DNA from: Aspergillus flavus | Taxonomy: Eukaryota > Ascomycota > Eurotiomycetes > Eurotiales > Aspergillaceae | DNA length: 64,000 bases | NCBI RefSeq assembly: GCF_009017415.1 | Contig: NC_092404.1 | Coordinates: forward strand, 2,914,001-2,978,000 | Reading direction: 5' to 3' | The notes under the pieces: generated by a model | Database searches by the model: none | What the model was told of the DNA's origin: nothing | What the model saw: the letters and a program-made list of their open reading frames with translations, nothing else | Shown here: piece after piece, positions 11,334 through 23,310 of the stretch | Layout: each line of letters starts with the position of its first letter | Numbering within the stretch: the stretch's first letter is position 1 | Translations under genes and position numbers: made by a program

Positions 11334-12418
11334 ATGTACCCTTTACAATTATCATCTAATGCTGACTCGCTTGACATTTCATTCCTCGAGTCGCCTATTC
11401 CAAAAAATCATCAGGAGAAAATCGTCTCACATTTATGGGGCAGCGGGCATCAATACCAGAAGCAGCATTTACGCTCATATTTCCAATACTATACCGAACA
11501 ATGCAGAACCGCATTCTTGTCCCATGGCAGTCGCCTTGCTATTCGGACTCATCAACATATAATTGAAATTGCAGCACGCATCCAAGACGGATATTCGCGG
11601 TCCGAGGTGAAGGAGTTTGTTCAAAAAAGTCAATGGAGCACCGATCCGACATCGGAAAATTCTATAAATGCTTCAATTGATCTGACCGTTCGTCTTCTCT
11701 GTATGCTAGACGTTGGCGAATTTGAAAATGCTTTTTCCGGGAGGGAAAAGCTGCTCTGGGCTCAGGGTTCTCTGCAAGAGTTTGTCCGGGAGAGACTCTC
11801 GGAGGCTGTTTCTCTTGAGAACGATGGAACCAAATTGGATGGAGCATTTAAGGCGTGCAGTATGGTTCGCATTGCAGGTTTCCAGGTGGAACCGACATCC
11901 AACCTATGCGACCATCTCCGATTGAGGGATGTTAATAAGACAGTTGAAGTTTTCCATCACGCATCGTTTCTAATGGCTCATAGACAGTATGTATGACAGC
12001 CATCCATTTGCGGTGGGATACCTAATTGACACAAACGCCAAACAGGAAATCATTCTTTCCACCTGGCCTTGTAGATGAGACACTTGAAACTTTAGCCCTC
12101 CTTTTCCCACAGGGCGATAAAGAGACTGAGAAGTGGTACAAGAAGCAGGATGGGCCTGAAGAATTGGACGAAGCAATATTACGATGTGGGAAGGTGGACA
12201 GGCGGATAAGAGACTATAAATACTGGCATGACCGGCTTGTAATCCTGAAAACTGAATTCGATGAGTCTCGGCCATCTACTATCACGCAGTGGTGGAATGA
12301 CAGACGCGATGTAAGCCAGTGGTATCCACTCTGGGTCGCCATCTCTTTGACCGTCTTGTTTGGTCTCGTGCAGAGTATTGAGGGTGCCTTGCAGGTGTAC
12401 AAGGCGTACAATCCTTAG
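11334..12418 (+). CDS. Uncharacterised protein with C-terminal membrane anchor, partner of the divergent NLR gene
   Basis: Exon 1 is 11334-11986, the intron 11987-12045 (GTATGT ... CAG, 59 nt), and exon 2 12046-12418; together they encode 341 residues. Joining them restores the frame as ...HRQKSFFPPGLVDE. The N-terminal 300 residues look soluble and largely helical. Near the C-terminus a single hydrophobic segment, WVAISLTVLFGLVQSIEGAL (about 312-332), is followed by a short tail. The motif Q-W-Y/W-P-L-W before a terminal helix resembles a group of fungal proteins of unknown function that I know only as hypothetical. The gene starts 384 bp from the NLR gene, divergent to it, so co-regulation is possible. 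A membrane-acting role with the NLR is an inference from position and topology only. Confidence 0.75.
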
Positions 12419-14435
12419 TTTAATAGGATATATTCAAATATTATGCCCAATCCCTATTTACGTCTTTCAGTCTGATTTAGTCGTAGCTTTTCCAATTGAT
12501 GGGCAAATCGAAAGTCCAGACCAGAGACCCGTACACGGGTCCTTTTCTTGTTCCCTTTCAAAAGAACCAACCTCGTCAAAAATGGGGCCAAGTCCTCCTA
12601 TTGCTTTGCTCATTTTAAACATGGGGATCTAAAGCCACGCTGTTTCGTAGTCAAGACTGCCAAGTTAGGCTCCTACAAAATGAGGCGGTAATCTTCCCCC
12701 ACCGCCCGTCCTAAAATACTCCTACAAATCCGTTCTTCAGTACTATTAAAACGAGTTATCTAAATCCTTCTTAGTCACAACTGCTGTAGACTTTCCTAAC
12801 GTTAGCTGTATAGCTCCTAAAAAAGATAGCTTCCTTAACAGAGGTTCGGCTTTAGTTTACCTCTAGAGACAATGCTCCCTAAGGGCACGTCAATAATTTT
12901 ATATATTTTATTATCCGTGGCTAGTATATCTTATAGCAAATTTAGCTAGTTTCAAGTTTCCTTTACAGTATCATACGTTTAAGATCTGAAAGTGTATCTT
13001 TTTGTTTCTAACGCTGAAGGCGATATCGGGGGCCACAGTACCTCAAAAAGTTTCAGAATTTACTTCTCTCATAGTTAAACTTCTCTAGTTACCCATATTT
13101 TCTGTGAACTAACTGATCAATACACGCACTACTTAAGGGAAGTTGAACCTGATCGTTGTAGATACCTCCTTTACAAATTTATGCCCGCGATGAAAAGCCA
13201 TCCCCGCCTCGAAGTTTCCCCGAAATCCGTCGACAGTTGCGACAGTAGGCTTTAACGTGATTCAACCTTTTATTCCACGCGCCGTAAGCTCTATAATGGC
13301 CTTAAAGGTCTGAATATCGGGAGGATTTACTGCCTTCGGTTATAGTGGGAGGAATCTAAGGGAAGTACTTTTAGACCGAGAATAGTGGCCACCCGAAGAT
13401 GAAGCATTTTTAAGATACATTAAATTGTCAAAGATACAAAGTGACGCCGATAGTCTCCCTTAGTTCTCGGGGGAACGGTACGTAAGATTTCTGATTTCTG
13501 AGTTGCCATAGTTGTCGAAATCCATGACGGTAAAATTGGCGGTTTGGTTCTTGCTCTGGTTATTATGAGGGTAGTTATTGATCGGTGGCCCAAGATAAGA
13601 GAGCAAGTTGAATGGTAGACACTCCCAGCGCATACTTATATTTATCCATCGTCGCTCTCCATGCCAGCCGCTCGTAAAATCTTTCCCTAAGTCAAAATGT
13701 GCAAATGCGCCTTTTGCCAGCCTGCCCTACACCCTAGGCGGTCTTCTGGCGAAGAATATTCAGGTGGGTAAGCGGCCACCTGAAGCCGCCTGAAGGACGC
13801 CTAGATAAAGCGGCGAGTAGCCTAGCACCAAACGATAGGCACTAGGTGAGGTCGGCCATACTTTTGGCTGTTGTATGTTTTTGTTTTTATTTCTCTCTTA
13901 CTACTGTGTAATAAATCCATGTTAAAGCAGGTGATCTGACCCCAGCGTTGGGTGGACAAGGCAGTGATGCTTGGCGTGAGTCAGCCCTAACTTCACATCA
14001 TTGAAATGATATGCCCTTTTTTACTCTTTCCAACTCCAACTCCTTCACCTCTCAACGACATCGGTCCTGTCGCTTGTATACCTTTGTGCACTTGGCTCTG
14101 CTGGCTTAGTTTTCATGCGTCTCGATCCCTAGATCCAGCCCACCAGGGATCATTACCACAACTTGGATATCCAAGGTGGTACATAGTAGCTCTCTAAAAC
14201 CTCCAGGCTTGCCGAGTATATACCCAGCAAATTAGTTAGTTATCAGAATCTTATCCAAAGGTCCACTATGCGGCAAGCTATAGAGGAGGTTTACGGTACC
14301 GAGTCCCCTCTGTTAAATCTGTACCCGTGCTATTCACAATAGGTTCCATCAAACTTAAACAATGGGAGAAGAAAGAATTAATGAGGACTCCGGCGTTACT
14401 CCCACAAAATCACTCAGAACCATATTGACCAGAGC
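12419..14435. other. Gene-free, apparently degenerate stretch
   Basis: I see no gene. Frames are interrupted throughout and the DNA is AT-rich in its first half, in keeping with mutated repeats. A perfect 9-bp inverted repeat lies at 13759-13784. Confidence 0.5.
13759..13784. repeat. Perfect 9-bp inverted repeat (hairpin)
   Basis: TTCAGGTGG and CCACCTGAA flank the 8-base spacer gtaagcgg. A weaker flanking pair (ggcggtctt / aaggacgcc) extends it outward. It may be the end structure of a small element; no target-site duplication was recognised. Confidence 0.5.
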
Positions 14436-15396
14436 TTAAAACAAACGCACAGTCGTGGTGATACCAGCATCGACAATCAGACTAGTTCCAATGATGTAGC
14501 TGGCCGGCGGACTCAGCAGGTAGGCAACGGTATCCCCAACTTCCTCATACTCCGCCGCTCGCTTGATCGGGCACATGGCATCGATCATGCCCGACACCTT
14601 AGGATTCTGCTTGGTTTCGATATCGAGCAATGGGTTCGCACCCATGTGGGACAGACCGCATTGCAGCGAACGCCCTCGGCAGCGTGATCAAGGCCCGCCA
14701 TCTTGCAGATTGCCATCACGGCGTGCTTAGAGATAGTGTAACAGCCTTTCCCAGGTAGCCCGGCGAAGGAGTTTGCGGACGCGATAATTACGATAGCGCC
14801 ACGGCCAATGTGACGCGTGCCGTTACGACTGGTGAAGGTTTTGGAGGTCTGTTTGCGCATGGCGGCAGCTTCGGCACGTACATACAGCATTGTTCCCTTG
14901 GCATTGATGTTCATGATCCGGCCGTAGTTCTCGATGTCTATTTCCGCCACCCGGGTGTGAACACCGTTATCGAACTAAAGAAAGCAATCAATCAATATTG
15001 AAGCCTTGTGCGGTTCAGCTCAGCTGGCCTTGCGTACCCCGGCTGCGTTGACGGCGTAATCCAGAGAACCGAATCTCTCAATAACAAAGTCCACCATGGC
15101 TTGAACACCTTTCTCATCCGTCACATTCACGTGGAAATAGGTGGCCTCATAGCTTTTGTTGCTGGCATACTGTTTGCTCTCTTCGGCAGAGGCTCTGGCA
15201 TTCTCCTCGTTCAGGTCGGCAAAGACAATCACCCTGGCGCCGGCTTCGGCGATCAAGAAGGCCGCTTGTTGTCCAATCCCACGCCCGGACTGCGATTTCT
15301 GTCGTTAGTTCCACAGCCATTGAATGAAATGGAAAGAGGGAAAATACTCACTCCCACCACCAAGGCAACACCGTCAAGCTGTGTTCCCGAAAGCAT
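14436..15396 (-). pseudogene. Short-chain dehydrogenase/reductase with a one-base frameshift
   Basis: Exons: 15352-15396, 15038-15289 and 14436-14974, with introns of 62 and 63 nt (GTGAGT...CAG; GTACGC...TAG). The spliced protein would have 278 residues, normal for a classical SDR. The NAD(P)-binding glycine motif GSGRGIG is formed across the first junction. Also present are NAAG, an active-site Ser block (IIASANSFAG), and the catalytic YTISK. After CPTWV the frame is lost; it resumes one base off with PLLDIETKQ. Restoring a fourth base to the GGG at 14632-14634 makes exon 3 divisible by three, so one G is missing here. Either the gene is inactive or the base is a sequencing error. The substrate is unknown. 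Confidence 0.8.
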
Positions 15397-17834
15397 GGTC
15401 AGGTCAATGTGGGGGTATAACTGAGTATTTACCGCCAGCTGTGAAAGCTGTCAAAGGGTTAGAACAGAATGATGCAGAAAATGGTGGACACAATCCATCC
15501 CCCTATCTATCCTTTTATCCTAGCACTGCACTCAGGTTTGCCGTACCTCGTACGGTCCACGGACATTACGATATATCACGACATGGTAATGGTTCCAGAC
15601 TTGAGAGTTCGTAGTGCCAACTTCGCGGGGGGAATCGGATTGGTGATGTTTGATGATGATAAGTTTGGCCTGGTCATGCCTAATGGTAGGGCCTACAAAT
15701 ATCTTTTCCGCCGCAATTAAGACTTCCACCCGTCGAGCTGGCTGGCGAACTCAGGGATCAAGCTCATTTACTCTGCTGCCATTACGACCCTATTTTCGTT
15801 ACAGTATCTAGCACAGACAGTATGAATAAAGATTCTGCGCTTAGGGTAGATAAAGTACGAAAGGAATGCCTCTATATTAATATAGGTAGGCTTCCAATCG
15901 CGATAATCTGATGTCTTGCAGCGGAGACAAGCCCAGGATATCTGGTCCATTATTCTAGGAACGATTAGCGGGTGCATTCAGTTAGGGTACGGTATCTCAC
16001 GCGTGCAGGGCTGGCTTTCAGATTGCTCCAAATAATACCTTGGAATTGGGAAGAAAGGAGCGGAATATCAGAAGGACTGAGTCTTTTATATGCCTACCAT
16101 CATACAAAAGATACTTATAAACATATGAAGAAAGCGCTTTTGTGAAGTCCTAAACTATACTTGGTAATGATGAAGGTGGTTGCTCTTATTCAACTGGCTG
16201 ATCCGAGGACAACGCCAGCTCGTGTTTCAGAAGTCTGTTTCATTCCTACCCAAGCCCATTGTGCTGTCTTAAATGGCGCAGTCAACGGGGAGTAGTTTGT
16301 TGTCCTGGAAGACACCATCGAAAATTGCTGTTGAATTGAAAATCGCAGCACCAACCTTAACACTAATGTCTTGTACGCAACTGCTTATAGACCTATATAA
16401 ATCGCCTCATCCTGAGATGAAACCATACAATTGCTACTAGCGTTACAATCTTTTCCGCTTCCCCTACTACAGGCTTTTATTCTGGTGGTAGACATCCAAC
16501 CTCCTTCGTGCTTCCGGTGCGTTTAAGCCACACAAGTCTTAGAGGTAAACCTCGATTTCGCGGCAAATACAAGTACTATCTACAACAGGCGGCTTTGACC
16601 CGGTAAGCAGTGACTTCACACTCTCATCCAGCGTTCTATAGATTCTGACTATTTCCAAATACTACGTAGTAATGTGGTTCAGTAGTTCTGTAAGATCTTT
16701 CAGAATAATACCCGAATAACTAAATTATATTCATCTAAGAACTTTAACAAGGTAACTATATTAAATATATATTATAGAGTTAAAATATTACTTATCTAGT
16801 AATATTACTCTATACAAGAGCTTCTCCACTGTTATTAACTATTACTGATTAAAATTAAGCTACTTTCTTGACTTCCATATTATATATTTTAGATCTTAAG
16901 TAATACTATTTTCTAGTCTTTAGAATATAGTGCCTTTATAATTATATCTACTAAATAGATATTATATAAATAGTATTTTAAAAGCTTATCAAATAAAATG
17001 TACTGGAGTAAAAAGCCGACTTCTAATTTAATATACCTAATATATTTACACTCTCTTAGTTTAGTTATATGCTTTGTGACCTTTACTAATAGAATTATAT
17101 ATATAAAGTATTATACTCTATTCCCCAGAACCCTTCCTACTACTAGATAGAATAGAGATGTTATAATAACTTTAATAAGTTACCGATATCACTGCAAAAC
17201 AGATTAATAGAGATAAATAATAGGTAAGATAAGAAGATATAATACTATCTTCTTTTATTCCTGGCGCTTTAAAGGTATTAGCTGGATATTAAGTAGAAGC
17301 AGCCGGTTTATACCAAGCCATCGAGCTCTCTGTATTCAAAGCGACTGGAGAATTCACTGATGCGCTCTCAGTGTCTATTGTAGATGATAGTGGAGCCATA
17401 TCGCTTGGATAATCTTTGGTGTTTGTGCCAGGTCTTGACTTGGATAGTGCTCGGAGAGTTCTCAGGGGCTACAAGCGCAGCGATCGCTGCCACAGTCTGC
17501 TCGTTATAAGACATTTTGGATATTTAAGAAGGTTGATGCAGATGAAGCATGAGAAATCCGCAACAAGTCGACATGCATTACCTGTGGGAGTGGGTGCCAC
17601 CTTTATAGAGAGGAGCGCATAAAAATGGAAAGGCCGAAGACCATAAAATCGAAAGGCAATATCAGAAGTCGCAAATTCACATATGTAAAATGTCAAAATG
17701 TTAAGATGCTACTTGGCTTTCTCGCCTTCAAAGATTATAATTTTACTATAAGTACCCCAACCTCCTATAGACCCCTACTAAGGAAATATGCTGTTTTCAA
17801 GAGGTTCGCCAAAAGCCCGCGACAGGTGGTCGTG
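15397..17834. other. Gene-free stretch, strongly AT-rich at 16.7-17.3 kb
   Basis: It starts with the SDR promoter. I find no supported gene. From about 16680 to 17270 the DNA is very AT-rich with many TA steps, like RIP-mutated repeats in this group. Confidence 0.5.
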
Positions 17835-19470
17835 TCAGGCAGGGCAGCCACTATAATATAACGTGGTGAGTGCGGAAGTGGTTTCGCCATCGACAGACGC
17901 CCAAGACCACGAGGGTGCCCTGTATGCCTCGGGGCGCGGGAGTGGCGGCTTCGGCTTTTTCCACAGCAGGTCCTCCAAGAGCGTGTCCTCCCAGAGGCCA
18001 GCAAGGTACCTCGTCTCGAAACAAAGAGCATGGAAGGTTTCGGCAATGGCCGCAAAAGCAATGAGCTTGTCCGCCGGATGACTGACTGAGCGCGGCGTGT
18101 AATTCCTTAACGCGGCGAACCACGCCTCGCGCGCCGACTTCCATTCCTCAGCCGCTAGCGAAGTGCGTGCTGGTGGCTGTATCGAGGAGCCTTGGCTCCT
18201 CATGGATTCGGCCATGGAGAATATTCTCCCAGGGACTCGGCCGGCGGTCTCATCAGGTGAATAGTTATAAGAGTTGCCGATGTTACGTACGCCGTTTGTC
18301 CGGCAGTGGTACAGCAGTGTATGAGAGGCGAAAACCAGAGCCTGTGTCGCGAGCATGTGCTCCTGGAAGCACCATCCTCTCATGTTTACTGGCTCCATGC
18401 CAGGGTGATAGCCTGAGAATTTTTCGTTGGTTAATAAGTGGAGGGATCCAATCCGACCCCCTGGCAGTTGAAAAGCCAACGGCGTGTCATTTGCCTCTGA
18501 AACATGGGACGTCCGGGTCTGGAGGAATCCGTCGCCTACCTTTTTCGCGCTGGCTGCGATGATGACGAGATAAGCGTCGGAATAGATACTGCGCATGTTG
18601 CCAACCTCGTTCCTTTTGTCTTCGTCCGAGTCCTGTAGGATGCAGAGGCTGTCGACCTAGAGAAACCGGTAACCCAGGCTGTGCGTGACGCGTATTGCGT
18701 CCTGAATCATCTGCAGGAGGGCTGATAGCTCAATTCCTCCCTGGTACATCTCCAGCCTATCCCGGGTCGTGCTACGAGCCTGCGGCTCCCCCCACACATA
18801 GCTCAAAGCGATGTACTTGCCTTCTCTGCCATCCGTAGCCCAGAGCTTTGGCTTCAAGGGATTGGTGCAATCTACCACACGGGTAGGAAGGGGGTTGGTG
18901 TGTGCCGCTGCCTTGCAGTGCTCATGCCCGGAGATGCACTGCTCAATATGCTGGAGGGCTGATTGGAAGACGTCAGGGGTGTCTACTTGGGTGAGCAGGC
19001 CGCGGGAGACAATGTGCTTCGCGAGTGGGTCGTCTGGTAGTACCAGACCAGACCACGGTTAGTAGAGCTGCTATGAGAGTCGCCTAAAGGGGGTAGTGGC
19101 TCGTACCTGCGGACGTGGGTATGTAACCAGCAGCATGATGCGCAGAGTCCTCGTTGTTCAAAAAGACCCACAGTCTCTGTACTCCAGGCGGAGTGATATC
19201 TCGCGATTCTTCTTCCCGCATCTCAACAGTAACCATGAGCTCGTCGTCCCTGTCTGTAATTTCTCGGTTGATCAGTAGCAGCTGGCAGCACCAGTTACAT
19301 GTCTTGGACGTCGCCAGTCCCGACCAGGACGTCCTGTACATATAGCGCCTGCTACCGCCAGGTAGTAAGAGCTCTCGGAAGCCCGCTTCACCAAACAGAC
19401 CAGTCCAACAGGTTTGACACAGGTGCGGCGGTCGCGGACACCTGGAGATAGGAAGGCAAATAGAAGTCAT
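17835..19470 (-). pseudogene. HET-domain (heterokaryon incompatibility) gene with a nonsense codon
   Basis: Exon 1 is 19107-19470, the intron 19034-19106, exon 2 17835-19033; the joined frame has 521 codons. The chosen ATG precedes the cysteine motif typical of HET-protein N-termini (PHLCQTCW). The HET domain (PF06985) follows: YIALSYVWG, then IRVTHSLGYRFL, VDSLCILQDS, MRSIYSDAYLVIIAAS, and later RGWCFQEHMLATQALVF. At codon 247 (18657-18659) the Trp of the usual 'FLWVDSLCI' is TAG. On the plus strand this is CCA to CTA, the CpA-to-TpA change made by RIP. The product also ends soon after APSWSWASVDG, so the C-terminus looks short. HET proteins trigger cell death after non-self fusion; this copy is probably inactive unless the stop is read through. 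Confidence 0.82.
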
Positions 19471-20894
19471 TTGGTTCAGCGTTGAGCGTACTAGGTTGCT
19501 TGTAGACAGGATGCCAACCTTGTGATTTGGTCGGTTGGGCGACTGGCGCCTTCCCTGGCTGGGTGAGCTACCAGCATCGTCACGTTTTTTACCGCTGGGG
19601 AGGTGACGTTGACCGGAGCCGGGCTTGATTCGCGTCGACGCTGCCGCCGGCCCCGACAGCAGAAAACAGAGATCCCCAAAATAAAACCCTGTCAGGTAGC
19701 CGGGCGTCGTGGCGGGCGAGGTGATGAATGTCGTTGGTACTTGGTAGGCTGGGCCGTTATTGGAGGAGTTGCCCAAAGTCTGAAGCTCTGGTATTGCATG
19801 GCTCCAAAAGAGGAAAGCGGCTTCCGGCAAGGAAACCGCTAGGGAACAGAACGCACTGGCCAACGGGTATAGGTGTATACTACATACTGTCTAGCTACGT
19901 AGATGGTTGGACAGGGTTGAACAGATTTCATTTATTTTACTAGACTCTCATTCCTGAGAGGCAAAGAGAAAAAAAAAAAGTAAAAGAGATTAGGAGACTA
20001 AGGCATTATTTCTTCTCGAAGAAAGAATTTGAATATGATACTCTAGCATGTTAATTTTAGTTCCAGGAGAATCCTTAGGAATGAAAACTACGCCTGAAGC
20101 CTCGGGAATACCGTGTACTCAGAAACACTGTCATATAAGGTGTATGGTCCCAGAAGACGTTTAATATGATAGTCGGTCTTATATGCCAGTCTCCGTTCTG
20201 GGAGAATCCTCTTGTGTTGCAGTTTCTGACAAGAGGAATGCTAATCGTAGGATGGTTTGCAGACCAGAAGGGCCGCAACAATGTAGGCAGACGACCATCT
20301 GGGGTCTGGCAGGCGACGGAGACCCCAGTTGGCGGTCCGGCGTGCACTTTCACGACATTTGGCCATGAACAAACAGCTCAGTAACGAACTCGTTGCGGAT
20401 AAGCGCCCATGGAGGTAGATCGTACTTTATCTGAATGAGGAGGTGTGTATATGTTTCCTTGACAAAGGCTTTACCTGCCTTCTATCTGCGGATCCTCTTT
20501 ATATCCTAAGTCTCTAGCTGGCTTTTCACTTGCTGTACGACAATCACAAAGGCAACAAATCACCAGCTTTATGTTAGGGGCCAGACTGACTTGTCTTGGC
20601 TGCACTTCTTCCCTCTCAAAAACCCCCAGCGCAGTGTCCCCCCTCCCCCCCACACTCAAATATGGAAAAAAGTGAACTGTTATGAGACGGCAATTCTAGA
20701 TGGCCAGCTAGCCCGAGTCAATGACATCTGCGCAACAGTCCCAACTCGCGTGGGAACAGTTATATCTCGGGCTCGATGGTTCCATCAAGTCGATTCAGAT
20801 ATAAGAGTCTGCCGATGATAAACAACAGCGAGCGACAGTTCCGAGTACCAACCCCTTCAATCAAGGCGACTGCCCCCAAGTAAAGATCAAAGAA
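19471..20894. other. Gene-free stretch
   Basis: The minus frame runs open upstream of the HET start to about 19863, but its sequence is not HET-like and I take it as leader. No other gene is supported; a short A-run lies at about 19970-19980. Confidence 0.45.
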
Positions 20895-22885
20895 TCATGT
20901 ACTTTTTGACTCCCAATCAAGCCTCAACGCCGTTCCCTTCATCAATATGCAGACGCTGTTGTGATTCTGTATCGACATTTCACTTGCCAGGGATCCCACT
21001 TCCACGGATAAAGGTGGACGAGGTCTACCCTGAAGATCTTTCATCTCTTCCGCAGTGAGCCATTCAACACTGTATTTGATACCTTCTAGCCCCGTCGCAT
21101 ATTCTATCGTAAGTTTTATCGGGCCAGCGATATAGCATGCCGAGCTCCCGCCAGGATCGATACTGTTATGCAACACGATGCCCTGTGACAGCTCTTGCTT
21201 GCTGATAATCTTGCTGTCTGGATCCTGCCCTTCGACCATAGGCGGGAATTCTAGATCTGTTGTGCTGCCTTCGCATGCTGCGCCACTAGGAATGCTTGCA
21301 TAGCTTGGGTTCCCAGACTCCGGCGCTTTGCGCGGCTGATCCGTCATCTGGGATCGTAGCTGAATGCTTCTTTCGCACGACAGCTGCCATAAGTCAAGTT
21401 GCGTCAAGTCAGATTTGGTTGTCTCTGAGATGGGAATGGTGAGGAGGGTGCTTTCGTTGGGGGGCGGGTATGTCGTCTTTCGTTGTCTGGAGAAGAGCAT
21501 AGATAGGCTTTCCTTGATAGAATTCTCGAGTGTCTTGTTGAACCGCTCCTCTAATTCTTTTACCTGAGGTACGGACGGCAGTCGCCAACCGGGGTACAAT
21601 CTCCCATGGCATCTCGGCGTATGTATTTGCTTGTGCAGGGAAATAAACGTGCTGCACAAGAAGCAGGCGTCTTTGCTTGAGCAGACGACACGGGGGAAAA
21701 GTGTCGGTCTTTGCAGTTCACAGTAAATGACTAGCTGGATTTCCGCATGGATCTTGGCTTCTCGTAATGTCCTGAGTACCTGTCCTGAGAACAGGGATGC
21801 AGATTGCGCCTCGGTGTAGCCCAGAAGATGGTAAACCCGGTTCAACCTCTTCCGGTCAGAATATTGATGATCAATTCGAGCAACGGAAGATTCTATGTCA
21901 GGAGCGTATGTGCCTTTTGTTGGGATACAAAACGCTTCCTTGGGAAGGTTGACGGGAACTGCTGTCATATATCGAGCTACGCGGAACCTTTTTGCTATCC
22001 GTCGAAGTATCCTAGGAGCCTCGGCGTACCGGGATACTTTTCCGATAGTGTTCAGGAAGCTTTTCTTCGCCTCGTTTTGTAGTTCAGGTGCCGGTATCTC
22101 GTTAACCAGGTCACTGAGCTGGTTCACTTGGTGTAACTGGTTTATCCCCTTGACCACATCACCCAGACGAGCGACAGTCTGATGACCCTGCCACGAATCT
22201 ATTAGACTCGCAACTTCCCTGGCTTTATATCTGAACAGTAGTGTAGCAGCCTGAAGAGATTCACTCGCGCCTGGTTTCTCCGCGACTTGTTTGGCACACC
22301 TTATCACATTCTGCAAGATCTCCTTTATTGGTTTCTTTGATTTGTTGGTCTGCTTTCTACTCGCTCTTAAACCCAACCTGTAGAGAATGCGCGACGAGCA
22401 CATGTCGACTATATTCGTGAACAAGGCTTTCTCCACAACTGATGGGTCTTCTAATTTGTTGTCAGCTTTGTAGAATAGTAATAAAAACTGTGCCACTCAC
22501 GTTCTAATACAGTTTGCATTATGGCGAAGATCATATTCAATCTCTCCTCTAGCACATGGAGGATGGAATCGCCATCAGACCATTTGGCTTTGTTTATCGC
22601 GATCAGTACATTCAATCTGTCGGTGTCCTGTTCGACGCAGATGGCCGGGATATGGTTAGGATCCTCTTCCGTTTGCGCCAAAAATGCCAGAGTTCCGACT
22701 AAGCTCCGCTCTTTATCGACTGACAATTCGTAATTCCTTGCTGAATCAGAGTGCTCTGGAATATTTGATGACGGCGCTGTAGGAATGACATGGAGGGGGC
22801 TTGTACGGGAAGCTGAGTGAAGGAGGGATAGCAGAGCGATGTTTTCCGCACGGGAAATGGCTGGGATAACTGGGACACTCCCCAT
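20895..22885 (-). CDS. OTT_1508-like fungal deaminase-fold protein
   Basis: Exon 1 is 22501-22885, the intron 22451-22500 (50 nt, GTGAGT...TAG) and exon 2 20895-22450, giving 646 residues. The first 330 residues are mostly helical and carry no domain I recognise. The deaminase signature follows: HAEIQLVIYCE (His363, Glu365) and CSSKDACFLC (Cys391, Cys394), then HGRLYPGWRLP. This is the zinc-binding HxE...CxxC arrangement of the cytidine-deaminase fold, in the form seen in the fungal OTT_1508-like family (PF14441). That family is expanded in fungi and was derived, in published analyses, from bacterial toxin deaminases; substrates are not established. All presumed zinc ligands and the proton-shuttle Glu are present. 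The gene is intact and sits among HET and NLR genes, which suits a conflict role, but that is inference. Confidence 0.8.
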
Positions 22886-23310
22886 AGAGATTATAAACTG
22901 TCAAATGAGATACTGAAGTGATATTGCTTTATGAAGGTCTCGGGGGTACATAGATATTATCACTCCGTGGTTCCCACTGACGAAAGTTGGCCTAGCACGA
23001 ATCGAGCACGAACTGACAGCTCAATACCTGCCCCGCCATCCTCAGCTAAGATCATGACCATACCTAGCAAGGTCATTGGTACTTATGAACATTTTGTGTA
23101 GGCAGGGGGTTGCATTTGGACCAGGGTCTGGCCAAGGTAAGGCCTGCTTAGGCCCAATTCTCTTGCCCCTCTCGTATAGCCCTATCAGATCGACTCTAGG
23201 GTGACTAGCAATGTAAATATGTCTCCTTATGCTGCACCTTTTCCTTCGAAAAAATTAACCGATGAATTTAAGAGAGATTGGGCTGCGGGCTCTGGTCATA
23301 TGTATCTCAT
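22886..23310. other. Intergenic, deaminase promoter side
   Basis: 425 bp between two minus-strand genes; nothing specific seen. Confidence 0.4.

Noticed and set aside
15469..15729. Overlapping short frames upstream of the SDR
   Set aside because: Neither strand gives a known domain; probably promoter DNA.
19471..19863. N-terminal extension of the HET gene
   Set aside because: The frame is open but unlike HET-protein N-termini; the ATG at 19470, just before the conserved cysteine motif, is preferred.
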